From contig NZ_JTAN02000003.1 in NCBI RefSeq assembly GCF_000949135.2, positions 558,001 through 622,000 on the forward strand: 64,000 nucleotides of DNA. The letters run 5' to 3'. The position numbers and the translations under genes are program-made. The DNA is from Burkholderia sp. USMB20. Its GTDB lineage: Bacteria > Pseudomonadota > Gammaproteobacteria > Burkholderiales > Burkholderiaceae. The notes below the pieces were generated by a model. It saw only the letters and a list, made by a program, of their open reading frames with translations. It ran no database searches and was not told the DNA's origin. How positions within the stretch are numbered: the stretch's first letter is position 1; the number at the start of each line of letters is the position of its first letter. Below are positions 63,638-64,000 of the stretch, piece after piece.

Positions 63638-64000
63638 ATGACCCAACGCAACCTCACTTTCGGCCTGATGCTGCATGGCGCAGGCGGCCACATGAATTCG
63701 TGGAAGCATCCGGCCGGCCCTGCCGATGCGAGCGTCAACATCGACTTCGTCACCGGCATCGCGCAGAAGGCCGAAGCCAACGGCGTGGCATTCGTGTTCG
63801 TCGCGGATGGCCTTTACATCAACGAGAAGTCGATCCCGCATTTCCTGAACCGCTTCGAGCCGATCTCGATCCTGTCCGCGCTTGCGACGGCCACGTCGAA
63901 GATCGGGCTGGCGGGCACGCTGTCCACGTCGTACAGCCATCCGTTCACGGTGGCCCGCCAGTTCGCGTCGCTCGACCTGATCAGCGGCGGGCGCGCCGGG
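63638..64000 (+). CDS. NtaA/SnaA/DszA-type monooxygenase, 5' part only
   Basis: The first 121 codons are present; the gene continues beyond the right edge. [40 protein letters not shown] and [26 protein letters not shown] are the N-terminal hallmarks of the family, as in the complete paralogue at 44.6-45.9 kb. It follows the MsnO8-type gene closely and probably forms an operon with it. Confidence 0.85.
   Translation, partial: MTQRNLTFGLMLHGAGGHMNSWKHPAGPADASVNIDFVTGIAQKAEANGVAFVFVADGLYINEKSIPHFLNRFEPISILSALATATSKIGLAGTLSTSYSHPFTVARQFASLDLISGGRAG

Overview
The window looks like a Burkholderia chromosome (probably Burkholderia cepacia complex). The flanks are very GC-rich with strong G/C wobble use, there are several Burkholderia-type trimeric porins, and LysR, MarR and GntR regulators are dense. 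No rRNA, tRNA, CRISPR array or insertion sequence was found. The species call is inference from gene content and composition.

Left edge (1-3.8 kb): a DASS/SLC13 anion transporter running off the left edge diverges from a GntR/UTRA regulator, with a 12-bp palindrome between them. An auxin-efflux-type carrier follows. From about 4.1 to 38.3 kb the DNA is visibly less GC-rich and reads as an acquired or at least distinct catabolic block. Its first part (4.2-15.8 kb) has a LysR gene divergent from a long operon: a VOC-fold extradiol dioxygenase, a RidA-type deaminase, a fumarylpyruvate-hydrolase-like FAH protein, an RraA-type aldolase, a cupin, an ALDH7-like dehydrogenase, a SnoaL-like protein, an HpaB/HpaC-like two-component flavin hydroxylase, an unknown ~10-TM protein, an exported RidA and a porin. 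Its second part (16-31.4 kb) has a MarR regulator, a solute-binding protein, a second porin, a LysR gene, and an hpaH-hpaI-hpaE-hpaD-hpaG homoprotocatechuate meta-cleavage set. That set continues into a ketopantoate-reductase-like protein, another ALDH, an amino-acid permease, an aromatic aminotransferase and a free-standing tRNA-editing B3/4 domain. Together these suggest uptake, transamination, oxidation, hydroxylation and ring cleavage of a tyrosine-like or hydroxyphenylacetate-like aromatic. The exact substrate is not obvious.

31.6-38.3 kb holds DoxX, MarR, a decayed secretory lipase, and a LysR/LeuC-like/LeuD-like/2-hydroxycarboxylate-transporter module that probably uses a methyl-substituted malate or related acid. 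At 38.3-39.4 kb lie two broken genes: a C-terminal fragment of a minus-strand protein and an N-terminally truncated second copy of the GntR regulator from the left edge. The two GntR copies therefore bracket the catabolic block in direct orientation.

39.5-64 kb is high-GC and reads as an organosulfur (sulfone/sulfonate) scavenging locus. An SfnR-like sigma-54 activator without a sensor domain lies beside two divergent operons. One (minus strand) carries a TonB-dependent receptor with a 5' frameshift and five consecutive flavin-dependent luciferase-like monooxygenases joined by 4-nt overlaps. The other (plus strand) carries SfnB, a Dpp-type ABC transporter with a fused double ATPase, a hydrolase, a GNAT and an MFS exporter. 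The gap between them has two divergent sigma-54 promoter motifs and two matching inverted repeats, the clearest regulatory architecture in the window. A second GNAT, a family-3 binding protein, another TonB receptor and two more luciferase-like monooxygenases (the last cut by the right edge) continue the theme.
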